DNA of 48,863 nt from Bacteroidota bacterium (GTDB lineage: Bacteria > Bacteroidota > Rhodothermia > Rhodothermales > Rubricoccaceae). Shown piece after piece: positions 35,417-44,360 of this stretch. The stretch lies in NCBI GenBank assembly GCA_022561755.1, contig JADFQN010000005.1, positions 1-48,863 of the forward strand, written 5' to 3'. The position numbers and the translations under genes were made by a program. The notes under the pieces are model-generated. The model did no database searches, was not told where the DNA came from, and was given only the letters and a program-made list of their open reading frames with translations. Numbering within the stretch: the first letter of the stretch is position 1; each line of letters begins with the position of its first letter.

Positions 35417-35789
35417 CCTCAGTGGCATCCTCAGTGGCTTCTCCGTCTGAGGCCGATTCATCGGTTGTTGTGGAGGGCTCGTCTTCGCGTTCCACGACCA
35501 GCGTTACATCCGAGACCAGCGCGGCTACGGCCCCGACGGCGGCCAGGATGGGGGAAACGAGGACGGCAGCGGCCCCGGCGCCGACACCCACAGTAAGGGG
35601 TAGCTCGAAGAGAATCCGCTCGTCCTTCTTGATGACTATGCGCCGCACGTTCCCTTCCTCTATTACCTCGCGCAGCTTGTCGACGAGTTGGTTGCCGGCC
35701 AGCTTGATCTCCTGAAAGGTCTCGGAGGCTTTTTCGCGAGCCGTATCGGCGATGCGTGACGCATCTTCGCGGAGGTTTTCGGATTTCAT
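35409..35789 (-). CDS. DUF4342 family protein
   Basis: A 126-aa protein from the ATG at 35789. The DUF4342 core is QLVDKLREVIEEGNVRRIVI, then KKDERILFELPLTVGVGAGA and a hydrophobic span VLVSPILAAVGAVAALVSDV. The N-terminal 45 residues are a charged helix and the C terminus is an acidic Thr/Glu/Asp tail encoded by a 12-base direct repeat (GCCACTGAGGAT twice). It is probably a small membrane-associated protein, function unknown. The reading frame continues upstream in phase into the remnant of a DUF5615 toxin gene (start 35873). Confidence 0.8.
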   Translation of the reverse strand: MKSENLREDASRIADTAREKASETFQEIKLAGNQLVDKLREVIEEGNVRRIVIKKDERILFELPLTVGVGAGAAAVLVSPILAAVGAVAALVSDVTLVVEREDEPSTTTDESASDGEATEDATEDA

Positions 35790-35873
35790 CGTTGGGAAGG
35801 AGTCAGTGAGAAGGAGAGATTGGCGTTCTTCGGAGAGTCTGTGAGATAGATTCTCGTCGTCCAAAAGCTTCAT
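35790..35873 (-). pseudogene. 5' remnant of a DUF5615 (PIN-like) toxin gene
   Basis: The ATG at 35873 starts MKLLDDENLSHRL, the characteristic beginning of DUF5615 PIN-like toxins, overlapping the DUF433 gene's stop by four bases as in intact antitoxin-toxin pairs. After about 13 residues the similarity ends and the frame runs in phase into DUF4342. The remaining toxin, including the catalytic acidic residues further on, is missing, so a deletion joined the toxin start to the DUF4342 upstream region. If the toxin start is still used, it would yield a DUF4342 protein with a 28-residue extension. Confidence 0.7.
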
Positions 35874-36091
35874 GCGGCGGCGAAAAGACGGTGCTCTCTC
35901 TCAGCTGCAAACGATAGCGTAGCATTGATATCCCCGGCAGAGAGGTCAGCGAAGTCCGAAAGAATGTCTTCTCTGGTCATGCCTCCGGCCAGGTACTCAA
36001 GGATGTCGACGACTGAGACGCGTGTGCCACAGATTATTGGTTTGCCACTTCTGATGGTAGGGTCAAAGACGATTCGTTCGGAGATGGTCAT
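35870..36091 (-). CDS. DUF433 (VapB-like) antitoxin, orphaned
   Basis: A 73-aa DUF433 protein. ISERIVFDPTIRSGKPIICG, then TRVSVVDILEYLAGGMTRED and ILSDFADLSAGDINATLSFA are the complete domain. Start ATG at 36091 (MTISERIV); an upstream ATG at 36121 adds ten residues with no family match. Such proteins neutralise a DUF5615 PIN-like nuclease encoded directly downstream. Here the partner survives only as its first codons, so the antitoxin appears to have lost its toxin. It probably binds its own promoter as in related systems, but no operator is visible to me. Confidence 0.88.
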   Translation of the reverse strand: MTISERIVFDPTIRSGKPIICGTRVSVVDILEYLAGGMTREDILSDFADLSAGDINATLSFAAEREHRLFAAA

Positions 36092-36504
36092 GAGAGGGTT
36101 GTACGAATGGTTTGAAAGCACGGCTCAGCCCGTCGAGAGTTCCAGTCCGGTCGGGGTTGAAGCGGAAAGATGGAGCCCGTCGGGTTACGAAAGGAACCGG
36201 ATCAGGTTATGAAGACGAGCTTCGTCCGAATGAGCTTTTTTGCTTTTGTAGGACGCTTTTGAGAAAGAAAACAAGACAGATGGCGGCCTCGAAGTGGGTT
36301 ACGGTTTCAAACTCGGCAACTGAAAAGTAGCAGAAGTGGGTGCGAGATCGCATAGGCACAGAGGATGCTTGGGGGAGGGCACATGCATTCGGCCCCGTAA
36401 GGCCGGGTTCATGCGCTTCCCTCGAGGCCCCCTCGTGGGAGCGACTCATCCCAAGGGGCGCTCCCGCGACCCCAGCATAAACCAACCAATAAGAGGTATC
36501 TCCA
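36092..36504. other. intergenic region upstream of the first pilin-like gene
   Basis: About 410 bases without a convincing gene. The small frames on both strands have no motifs. The promoters of the antitoxin (leftward) and of the pilin-like gene (rightward) must be here. AAGAGG shortly before 36505 can serve as a ribosome-binding site. Confidence 0.45.
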
Positions 36505-36930
36505 ATGGGTCAGCAGCAATTGCTCCTACTCGTCCTCGGTATCGTTATCGTCGGCCTCGCCGTCGTAGTCGGTATCCAGGCTTTCGGCGAAAACCAGAAA
36601 AAGGCCAACGCAGACGCGATGGTTAACGACGGTGTTCGCATCGCATCCGACATCCAGGCATGGGCGCTTAAGCCTCAGGCCTTCGGTGGTCCTTCGACAA
36701 GCGGCGACTTTTCCGGCGTCTCCTTCGAGGCCATTGGCTACTCGGTGTCTAGTAACACGTACACAAACCTGAACGCATCGTACGGGCTCGGCACACCTGC
36801 CGCAGCGTGTGTAATGATCTCGGGTACCAGCCTATCGCCAAACGACAACAACGTTTACGTGAAGGTCGAGGGCACAAGGCCTGAGGACATTACGACGGAA
36901 GTCAACCCGACCTCTGTTCCTACCTGCTAG
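36505..36930 (+). CDS. pilin-like protein 1 (MGQQQLLLL type)
   Basis: A 141-aa secreted or membrane protein. It starts MGQQQLLLLVLGIVIVGLAV and then GIQAFGENQKKANADAMVND, so a hydrophobic helix begins at the very N terminus and continues into an amphipathic helix, as in mature type IV pilins. A globular Ser/Thr/Asn-rich domain follows, ending in a Cys pair typical of pilin D-loops (ACVMISG and the last residue Cys). There is no basic leader, no F-T-L-x-E; if prepilin peptidase cuts after Gly2 the leader is two residues long. It is followed by a strong terminator, so it is probably expressed alone and highly. Its paralogue is at 39563-39970. Confidence 0.75.
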   Translation: MGQQQLLLLVLGIVIVGLAVVVGIQAFGENQKKANADAMVNDGVRIASDIQAWALKPQAFGGPSTSGDFSGVSFEAIGYSVSSNTYTNLNASYGLGTPAAACVMISGTSLSPNDNNVYVKVEGTRPEDITTEVNPTSVPTC

Positions 36931-36987
36931 TAATGAGCAGCTTGTAGCCTAGAGTTCGAATGCAGCCCGGTAAGGCTGTTAGAACTT

Positions 36988-37036
36988 GGCGGCACCCTCG
37001 TCGGGCCTTGTGCCTGGCGGGGGTGTCGCCTTTTTG
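36988..37036 (+). terminator. Rho-independent terminator after pilin-like gene 1
   Basis: GGCGGCACCC (36988-36997) pairs with GGGTGTCGCC (37021-37030), extended by further inner pairs, and is followed by TTTTTG. A strong stem and T-run end the single-gene pilin transcript 58 bases after its stop. Confidence 0.85.
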
Positions 37037-37120
37037 TGCCATTGCTAATGGTCGTTACGGTTCCGGACGATATACAAACGCAAGGGCTCGCATTCACAAA
37101 AGGCACAGTCCTCCCTGCTC

Positions 37121-39277
37121 GTGCATACTAGTCGCTTCCATCCGCACCGCCAGGCTCTTCGCTCAGCAGACGCGAAGAGTCTCTTACTAACGTTCGTTCC
37201 TGTTTCCATCCTGCTCTGTTTTGGCCGGATGCTGGAGTTCTCCGTTGCCAGAGGTCATGGGATTGCTGACATCCGAAGTGCGTTGTGGATTGATGCACCT
37301 GTACCCGTTGCGCTGTGCCTGATCTCAATTCTGGTCTGGTTTGTTGTTCGTGGCCGAACGATTGGCCACGCAACATGGCCTGCCACCATCTCGGCGTTAC
37401 TCGTTGTGCTCGTGGGCGCACTGGTTCTCGGCTTCGTCCTACCCTGGTGGGTTACGGGTTGGCTCGACTGGCGCCTGGTCGGTTTTTTGAAGACAGATAG
37501 CCTGGTAGTGCTTGGGTTGGCCGCGATGATTGCATTCGCGTTGTCGGTCTCAGCAGAGAGAAAGCTATTGCGTGCGTGTGCACTACTTATGCTGCACGTG
37601 GTTGTCGTGTCACTTGCGATTATTACCGTGGCCGACATTAGTGTCTTAGTGGGAACAGGGGGACGTGGCGGTTACTTCGCACTTCGGGAGTTCCTTGCCA
37701 ATCCTCTGGGGCTGACACCCGTGTTGCTGAGCGAACTCACCCCGGCTCGTGGTGTGATTCTGGCGATTCCTTTTGCCGTTGGGCTATCACCCCTGGTCTT
37801 TCGGCTCACCTTTTCTCGCTACAAAGCGTCGTTCAGAAAAAGGGTCCCGCTGAGCACAGTTCTGGGCATATGCTTACCAACCCTGGCCCTGCTGGCCATC
37901 GTTCCTGTACAAGAAAGCGACCTATACCCGGAAAGCAGTGTTGTTCGCTTGGCAACGATGGTATGGGAAGACGCCAATTGGAATGAAGATATCTTGCCAA
38001 TGACCGGTAGCCACGAAAATCCATACGACCTGCGAGATACACGCCTCGTGGTTACGGACAGTACACGCACCATGAACGTGGTTGTGATTGTGATGGAATC
38101 TGTGAGGGCTGACGCGCTGACTCCATACAACCCCGAGTTACCAACCACTCCCTTTCTCGACTCTCTTTCTGCGCATGCGCTCGTCGTGGAGGACATGTTC
38201 GCGACAACGCCGTACACCAATAAAGCCTTGGTTTCCGCGTTTGCAGGTGTTCCGCCGAGCGTGGACTCAGACATCGTGGAAGCGCTTCCAGGAGGTATCC
38301 CCGCACTGGGATTGCCGTCGCTTCTATCAGAGCATGGCTACAAATCGGCCTTTTTTACGCCCGCAACGCTAGCCTTCGAACGCAAGGACGCCATCCTCGC
38401 AAACCTTGGATTTGGAGAGTACTTCGGAGACGGGGATTATGCTACAGAGGGTTTTGAGCGCAAAAAGTACTTTGGGTTCGAGGACAGAGTTGTGCTGGCA
38501 AAGGTAATGTCCTGGGTGGATAGAGCGGTTGAAGAGGAAGATCCGTTCTTCATGGGAATGCTGACGCTCACCTCGCATCACCCCTACGACGTGCCGGCTA
38601 GCGCGCCACGTCTTGGCTTGGCTCCCTCGAATGATGAACTCAATAACTACTACGATGCTGTTGCATACACGGATGGTTTCGTCCGCGACCTTTTCAAGGG
38701 ATTTGCAGAACGAGGTCTGCTTGATTCCACCCTGTTCCTGATCGTCTCCGACCACGGCGAGGCGTTCGGCGAGCACGGCCTTACGAAACACGGGAATGTA
38801 ATCTGGGATGAAGCACTTAGAATTCCGGCGATGCTATACAACCCTATCGTTTTCCCGAAAGGGCGGAGGATACGGGGACCGCGGCAGTTAATTGATCTCG
38901 TGCCTACGGTTGCGGATGTGCTCAACCTGTCGTGGGAAGGGGGAACGCCTCCAGGCCGGTCTTTCCTGGCCGATAGCCAGGAAGACCGCTTGCTCTTTCA
39001 TGCATGCAAGAATGGGTATATGGGCGTCGCACTACGGATCGGTAGCCTCAAATATTTGTATGAGTACCGCCGCCGCCCGATGCGCGTATTCAATACCGTC
39101 GATGATCCGGGTGAACGTCGTGACATTGCCGGCGAGCTTCCACCCGGCCAGGTTCAGGCTGCCGAAAGTCAACTTGTTGCGTGGTTGCAAAACGTGAGGC
39201 AGGCCTATGCACTTGCGCGAGAGGCATCGGATTCCAGAACGGAGGATGCACCACCCAGCGGTAGAAATCGCTACTGA
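37121..39277 (+). CDS. LTA-synthase-type sulfatase-fold membrane transferase
   Basis: A 718-aa inner-membrane enzyme with four or five N-terminal transmembrane helices (about residues 20-240) and an extracytoplasmic alkaline-phosphatase/sulfatase domain (PF00884) from about 310. Landmarks are VVIVMESVRADALTPYN with metal ligand E326, the nucleophile T366 in ATTPYTNKALVSAFAG, TLTSHHPYDVP, and SDHGEAFGEHGLTKHG with D544 and H545. Such proteins transfer phosphoglycerol, phosphoethanolamine or a similar group to glycans, lipids or proteins. The start is GTG at 37121, with the next Met further into the first helix region. Its place between two pilin-like genes suggests a role in modifying pili or the surface, by inference only. 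Confidence 0.85.
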   Translation: MHTSRFHPHRQALRSADAKSLLLTFVPVSILLCFGRMLEFSVARGHGIADIRSALWIDAPVPVALCLISILVWFVVRGRTIGHATWPATISALLVVLVGALVLGFVLPWWVTGWLDWRLVGFLKTDSLVVLGLAAMIAFALSVSAERKLLRACALLMLHVVVVSLAIITVADISVLVGTGGRGGYFALREFLANPLGLTPVLLSELTPARGVILAIPFAVGLSPLVFRLTFSRYKASFRKRVPLSTVLGICLPTLALLAIVPVQESDLYPESSVVRLATMVWEDANWNEDILPMTGSHENPYDLRDTRLVVTDSTRTMNVVVIVMESVRADALTPYNPELPTTPFLDSLSAHALVVEDMFATTPYTNKALVSAFAGVPPSVDSDIVEALPGGIPALGLPSLLSEHGYKSAFFTPATLAFERKDAILANLGFGEYFGDGDYATEGFERKKYFGFEDRVVLAKVMSWVDRAVEEEDPFFMGMLTLTSHHPYDVPASAPRLGLAPSNDELNNYYDAVAYTDGFVRDLFKGFAERGLLDSTLFLIVSDHGEAFGEHGLTKHGNVIWDEALRIPAMLYNPIVFPKGRRIRGPRQLIDLVPTVADVLNLSWEGGTPPGRSFLADSQEDRLLFHACKNGYMGVALRIGSLKYLYEYRRRPMRVFNTVDDPGERRDIAGELPPGQVQAAESQLVAWLQNVRQAYALAREASDSRTEDAPPSGRNRY

Positions 39278-39562
39278 GTAGAACACGATAGCGGTTGCCA
39301 TCATCCGCTCTTGTTCCGCGCAGATAGAAGACTCGAGATCATGGTCTGGAAGTGCATGTTCCCGTTACAGACATGCACCCTATTCACAGCCGACCACTGT
39401 TAAGGGCTCTCTGCGTTGTTTTTGGCAGTGTCCTTGCGGTGGCAAGGAAATCAGCCTCGTTTTCGCGAGATGCTGAGTGAATCCGCCCTCGTCTCACACA
39501 AGGAACGGTTTCCGATTCTTTCCTACTAGCGCAGACTGCGTTACACATAACTCACTGCGACC

Positions 39563-39970
39563 ATGGGCCAGCAGCAACTCCTTCTCCTCATTATCGGGGT
39601 AATTATTGTGGGCATCGCGACGATAGCCGGACTGGAGATCGTTCAGCGGCACGTTCGCCAGGACGAGGCTGATGGCCTTCTGGATCGAGGCCTTTCGATT
39701 GCCACCCACGCGGTCGCGTGGAAGACGACAAACGATCCGTTCAATGGAGGCAACCAGTCCTACGAGGGGCTGGGTACAAACGGCCTGAACGTTCTTGCGC
39801 TTGACAGCACAACAATACGTGGTCGATTCGGCATCACGGATGCAACGGTCAACACCGTGGAGATAACGGGCATCAGCGACCGCTATCCGGAAGTGGGCAT
39901 TCGTGTGTATCTCAGCGGCTACGCTATCGATTCGAGCGCCGTTCGCTTCGACGGCAGCCTGTCGCTGTAG
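39563..39970 (+). CDS. pilin-like protein 2 (MGQQQLLLL type)
   Basis: A 135-aa paralogue of pilin-like protein 1. The first residues are almost identical in design (MGQQQLLLLIIGVIIVGIAT), then AGLEIVQRHVRQDEADGLLD. The globular part has LSIATHAVAWKTTNDPFNGG, similar in position to SDIQAWALKPQAFGG of the first, but otherwise diverges and lacks cysteines. The start is ATG at 39563. It is the first gene of the stretch that continues with GspF- and GspE-type proteins. No classical prepilin cleavage site is present. Confidence 0.75.
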   Translation: MGQQQLLLLIIGVIIVGIATIAGLEIVQRHVRQDEADGLLDRGLSIATHAVAWKTTNDPFNGGNQSYEGLGTNGLNVLALDSTTIRGRFGITDATVNTVEITGISDRYPEVGIRVYLSGYAIDSSAVRFDGSLSL

Positions 39971-40079
39971 CCGACGGCTCCAAAAGTGCGCTGCGTCACT
40001 TAGGATTTACATCCTACCTGCCGATACACTCTCGGACTTTCCGGGTCTCGTCCGCCCGCCCTGAACCCCGCCGACCGCT

Positions 40080-41438
40080 ATGAGCGAGTTTCGATTTACC
40101 GGCGTTTCGCCGACTGGACAGTCCGTCCAAGGCACGGTGTACGCCAAGAACAAGCGTACCGCACAGAAGAAGATCTCCAACCTCGCCGATCAGCATAGTT
40201 TCCAGCTGCGCGAGCTTGAGCAACGGATGATCTTCCGCTACAAGATTCGCAACTCCGAGGGTAAGGTTGTCAAGGGCGAGCAGAAAGCTTACAACGCATC
40301 CGAAATACGGTTGGCGCTGGAGCGGATGGGGATGGAAGTCGTGTCCATCCAGAAGAAGCTGCTGAACATGAAACGGAAGCCGCCCGTCGGCGACGTCATC
40401 ATGTTTGTGCGGCTGGCAGCCAACCTGCTCAGCGAGAAGATGCAGTTCAACGAGGTGCTCAACCTCCTCGTTGCAGACATTTCTTCCAACTCGCTCAAGC
40501 AGGTTATCCGGGATATTAACTCGGACCTCAAGACGGGGATGGAAGCCAAGGCGGCCTTTATGAAGCACCAGGACAAGCTGGGCAAGTTCACGGCCTACAT
40601 GCTGGGTGTGGCAAGCCAGTCCGGTAACATGGCCGAGATCTACGAGGCGACGGCTCGCTTCCTGGAGCGCAAGGATGAGTTCCGCAAGAGCATTCGCTCG
40701 TCGATGATCATGCCTGCGGTGACCGTTTTTGCCACGATAGCCGTGTTCGTCTGGTACGTGTGGTACATCGTGCCTCAGACGGCCGGCCTGTTTAAGAACT
40801 TCGACAGCATTGAGCTTCCGCCGCTGACCACGATGTCCATCGCGTGGGCGGATTGGCTTGATGCGAACATACTCTGGTTGATCCTTTTCATGATCGTTGC
40901 CATTGGGGCGATTGTGATGTTCCTGCGTTCGGAGAGAGGTAAGTATTTGGCACACAAGTACATGATTCGGATGCCGCTAATGGGGAGCTTGTTGCACAAG
41001 CTCAACATTGAGGTGTTCAGCCGTGTCTTCGCCATTCTGTACTCCGGCTCCGGTGAGAACATCGAGGTGATAAAGGTCGCGGCCGAGGCGTGTGGCAACT
41101 CGTACATGGAACACCGGATCAAGACGATTACCGTGCCCATGATGGTGGCGCAGGGTGTCGATCTCGTAAAAGCGATGGAAGCCTCCGAGGTGTTCACCGA
41201 TATGGCGCTCGCACGGTATCGCTCGGGCGCCGAGACCGGTAATGTTCGTAAGAGCGCACAGCAAATGGCCGACTACTACGAGAAGGAGACGACGCTGAAA
41301 CTTGAAGTGGCCATCCAGTCAATCCAGACGGTTGTGAGCCTTTTCATAGGCATCATGGTCGCGTTCCTGACTGTGCTGTCGGCCGAGACCGCGCTCATCC
41401 GCCCATCCGCCGGCGACTTCATGCCGGGTATTAACTGA
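40080..41438 (+). CDS. type II secretion/type IV pilus inner-membrane platform protein (GspF/PilC-like)
   Basis: A 452-aa polytopic protein that forms the membrane platform on which the ATPase drives pilin assembly. Two GspF domains: the first contains VIMFVRLAANLLSEKMQFNE and LGVASQSGNMAEIYEATARF, the second NIEVFSRVFAILYSGSGENI and ALARYRSGAETGNVRKSAQQ. Transmembrane segments lie at about 210-232, 265-283 and 408-432. The N terminus holds two copies of the short motif usually present once (residues 4-42 FRFTGVSPTGQSVQG..., 52-91 FRYKIRNSEGKVVKG...). ATG start at 40080. It is followed after eight bases by the ATPase gene. Confidence 0.9.
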   Translation: MSEFRFTGVSPTGQSVQGTVYAKNKRTAQKKISNLADQHSFQLRELEQRMIFRYKIRNSEGKVVKGEQKAYNASEIRLALERMGMEVVSIQKKLLNMKRKPPVGDVIMFVRLAANLLSEKMQFNEVLNLLVADISSNSLKQVIRDINSDLKTGMEAKAAFMKHQDKLGKFTAYMLGVASQSGNMAEIYEATARFLERKDEFRKSIRSSMIMPAVTVFATIAVFVWYVWYIVPQTAGLFKNFDSIELPPLTTMSIAWADWLDANILWLILFMIVAIGAIVMFLRSERGKYLAHKYMIRMPLMGSLLHKLNIEVFSRVFAILYSGSGENIEVIKVAAEACGNSYMEHRIKTITVPMMVAQGVDLVKAMEASEVFTDMALARYRSGAETGNVRKSAQQMADYYEKETTLKLEVAIQSIQTVVSLFIGIMVAFLTVLSAETALIRPSAGDFMPGIN

Positions 41439-41486
41439 TAGTTGGCCAAGGGTCTGTTGCACCCCTCTGCCGAACGTCTCCACATC

Positions 41487-43481
41487 ATGTCCGACAACCG
41501 CTTCTTCAGCTCGCCCGACTCTGGTTCCGGCCAGACGACCGCCCCTGCGCGGCCGGCCGGCGACGGAGTCGCAGACAGCCTCCCGGTCTCGACACAGTCT
41601 GACGTTGCCGTTGACGCAAACGGCGCTGAGAGCTTCATCCCTGCTGTGACAAAGGCGGTTGCCACGCAGTCGGAGGCCTACGCAAACATTCAAGACCGTG
41701 TGGTGCAAGCGCTTCTTCGGAAAAGCGTCGTCACCGCCGAGCAGGTAAGCGAAGCCAGTTCGTCACACAAGAGCCAGCAAAGCAAAGGCCCACTGTGGCG
41801 AACGCTGGCTGAGGTCGCCTCGGTTGAGCGAGATGCGGTTTATAAGCAGGCGGCTGTGACGTACGCTTTCCGAATTGCTCCCGTAGCAGAGCGCGAGCCC
41901 GAGTCGGAGTTCGTGAAAACAGTCCTGGAGTCTTTCTCGGAGGACAACAGAAACAAGCTGCTCGATCTTCGGGTGGCGCCTTACGCCTATGCGCAAGATC
42001 AGCCCAGTGGCATTCTGAAATTGGTCTTCATTACGGAAGACCCGATGCGGCAGGATCTTCAGCGCACCATGCATGCGCTGGATCTGGAGCGGTTTGAGCT
42101 TTGCTATGCGCCCGGCGAGACGGTAAAGAGCGTTCTCGACGAGGCCTTCCCGCGCAAAAACGAGTTCCTCGAGCGCCTTCAGGAATCGACCGGCCCGGAT
42201 TTCGACTTCGGGATGAGCTTCGAGCAGGAAGAGAGTGGGCTCATAGACGAAGAGGCCCTCGAGGCAGAGATCTCTCGGTCGTCACTCATCAACCTGGTGG
42301 AGGCCATCCTGGTCGAGTCCGTGCGTATGGGGGCGTCGGATGTTCACGTCTACCCCAATGCTCAACGCAAGACCGAGATCCATTTTCGCATCGACGGCAA
42401 GCTGCAGCATTGGCACACGGAAGAAAAGGGCCATCCCGAAGCCTTGCTTGCTGTACTCAAGGACACGGCCGGCGGCGTGGACCGGTTTGAGCGCGACACG
42501 GCGCAGGACGGCTTCATTCAGCGCCGCATCGACGACACGCTGATTCGGTACCGCTTTTCTGTTCTGCCTATTTCTACGGCAAATACAGAACTGAGGGCAG
42601 AGAGCATCGTTCTTCGTGTGTTGGACGACCGAAAGGTCATCACCGATCTGTCCAAACTCGGCTTGCTGGAGGGTGCGCTTGAACAATTCGACAAGGCGAT
42701 CCGCCAGCCCCACGGCATGGTAATCCTCACCGGGCCTACGGGCTCCGGTAAGTCAACCACGCTGGTTGCATCGCTGAGCCAGGTGGTTACACCGGAGGTG
42801 AATGTGCTAACCGTTGAGGATCCGGTTGAGTACATCATTCCCGGGGTCCGCCAAATCAAGCTCAGTCACAAGTTCAACTTCGAGCAAGCTCTTCGCTCCA
42901 TTCTCCGCCACGACCCCGACATCGTAATGGTGGGCGAGATGCGCGATAAGGTAACAGCGGAACTGGCCATTAAGCTGGCCAACACCGGTCACCTCACGTT
43001 CTCAACCCTCCACACGAACGACGCCCCCAGCGCGGTGTCGCGTTTGTTCAAGATGGGGATAGAGCCCTTCCTGATCGCTTACGCCATCAACCTGGTTGTG
43101 GCGCAGCGGCTAATTCGTACCCTTTGCCCCGAGTGTAAGGCGAAAGATTGCGAAGTAGACGAGGTACTCGCAACGCAACTTGGGTTTAGTGAGGAGGACC
43201 TTGCCGGCGATACGTTTTGTATTCCGAATACCAACAGCTCCTGTCCAACATGCAAAGGACGCGGATACAAAGGGCGGCGGGCCATTGCAGAAGCACTGTA
43301 CTTCTCGCCAGCCATCCGTGAAGCAATCGTCGAGGCTGGAGACGTAATTGAGGAAGATAATCTCCGCAGAATCGCAGAGAGGGAGGGGATGCTGACACTT
43401 CAAGCTTCCGCCCGAGTTTTAGTAACTCGTGGCGAAACAAGCCTTACCGAAATGCTCCGCGTGACGGCCGGCGACGACTAG
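41487..43481 (+). CDS. type II/IV secretion ATPase (GspE/PilB-like)
   Basis: A 664-aa cytoplasmic assembly ATPase. The N-terminal 200 residues include a GspE-N-like domain (SVVTAEQVSEASSSHKS). The catalytic part has SDVHVYPNAQRKTEIHFRID, Walker A TGPTGSGKSTTLVA (G416 to S423), the Asp box and LRSILRHDPDIVMVGEMRDK (Walker B), and HLTFSTLHTNDAPSAVSRLF (His box). A tetracysteine zinc site is formed by CPECKAKDC and CPTCKGRGYKGRR, as in PilB and GspE. The frame extends to a TTG at 41442, but the ATG at 41487 is preferred. With the preceding GspF-like gene it makes the core motor of the pilin locus. A retraction ATPase PilT is not seen in the window. Confidence 0.93.
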   Translation: MSDNRFFSSPDSGSGQTTAPARPAGDGVADSLPVSTQSDVAVDANGAESFIPAVTKAVATQSEAYANIQDRVVQALLRKSVVTAEQVSEASSSHKSQQSKGPLWRTLAEVASVERDAVYKQAAVTYAFRIAPVAEREPESEFVKTVLESFSEDNRNKLLDLRVAPYAYAQDQPSGILKLVFITEDPMRQDLQRTMHALDLERFELCYAPGETVKSVLDEAFPRKNEFLERLQESTGPDFDFGMSFEQEESGLIDEEALEAEISRSSLINLVEAILVESVRMGASDVHVYPNAQRKTEIHFRIDGKLQHWHTEEKGHPEALLAVLKDTAGGVDRFERDTAQDGFIQRRIDDTLIRYRFSVLPISTANTELRAESIVLRVLDDRKVITDLSKLGLLEGALEQFDKAIRQPHGMVILTGPTGSGKSTTLVASLSQVVTPEVNVLTVEDPVEYIIPGVRQIKLSHKFNFEQALRSILRHDPDIVMVGEMRDKVTAELAIKLANTGHLTFSTLHTNDAPSAVSRLFKMGIEPFLIAYAINLVVAQRLIRTLCPECKAKDCEVDEVLATQLGFSEEDLAGDTFCIPNTNSSCPTCKGRGYKGRRAIAEALYFSPAIREAIVEAGDVIEEDNLRRIAEREGMLTLQASARVLVTRGETSLTEMLRVTAGDD

Positions 43482-43775
43482 GCTGTCTGCTGACCGATAA
43501 CAAAGCGGAAGCATTTTAAGGGAGAAGGGTAGCGGAATCACCCGTCGGTCAGGATTTCAGTTTAGTGGACATCAGATACTTATAGAGGTGGACCTGAGTT
43601 CTGATCGCATTCAATTACATGAAGCTGTGGGCACTTTCTAGGCACGAGTGGTCGAATTATTGGGTCTGGCTAACTAAATGTAACCAGAGTAGTCACAATC
43701 GCGCAAGGTATTCGAGTCTGGTCTCGGAGTGGCCGATATTGCGGTAGTCGCCGAACAGACTCAACGCTAGGAGTC

Positions 43776-44330
43776 ATGCCACAATCGCTGTTAGCCCTCG
43801 CCGCAATTGGAATTGTCACGTTCCTGACCCTGCATCAATCGCGTCACGCGATACTGACTCAAAAGGAGAAAGTTGACATCGAAGCCACTACGATGGCGAC
43901 GCAGGTCGGTATTGACAGGCTGAATGAGATGCGCCGTCTTGCTTTTGACGAGGCGACTAAAGGTGACAGAAATGCGTCCCTTCTGGAACTGTCAAACCTC
44001 TTACCACTCTCTTCAGATCCAGAGCATCTCTTTGACTCGTTTCCAAGAAGGCGTGAAGCTCATAGTTCATTGCCTGACGTCGCATTTGACGATCTCGATG
44101 ATTTCGATGCTATCACGTACACTGTCCCCAAAACTTCGCTACTAGACACGTTGCAGTTTAGCATTGATTCCGTTGTGGGTTACGTGCAGGACAACGGCTC
44201 GGGGACGGCCTCCGCCGTTGCTACCAGTTTAAAGAAGGTAGTCATCCGGGTTACGGCATTGGGCATCCAGCCCACAGTCTCCGTAACGCTTTCTCAGCTT
44301 TATTCGTGCGGCACGCGGTGCGTCTGGTAG
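43776..44330 (+). CDS. pilin-like protein A1 (module 1, first gene)
   Basis: A 184-aa protein beginning MPQSLLALAAIGIVTFLTLH, then QSRHAILTQKEKVDIEATTM. A hydrophobic helix starts at once and continues into a charged helix containing an E, as in mature minor pilins. The later half contains FDDLDDFDAITYTVP, and the C terminus holds a Cys-x3-Cys pair (SCGTRCVW). There is no prepilin leader. Its paralogue at 47162-47791 has the same design (MAQTLLGLLALVLASLVSFN; DLSGLR). ATG at 43776; it follows about 290 bases of intergenic DNA after the ATPase gene and is the first gene of a three-gene module. Confidence 0.75.
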   Translation: MPQSLLALAAIGIVTFLTLHQSRHAILTQKEKVDIEATTMATQVGIDRLNEMRRLAFDEATKGDRNASLLELSNLLPLSSDPEHLFDSFPRRREAHSSLPDVAFDDLDDFDAITYTVPKTSLLDTLQFSIDSVVGYVQDNGSGTASAVATSLKKVVIRVTALGIQPTVSVTLSQLYSCGTRCVW

Positions 44331-44360
44331 ATCGTCTGTCTCACCCTGTCGGTTCGACAC

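Noticed and set aside
39441-39490. Possible fourth copy of the inverted-repeat element (TCGCGAGATGCT ... GAATCC)
   Set aside because: Only a dozen bases match the element core and no terminal repeat is visible, so too weak.
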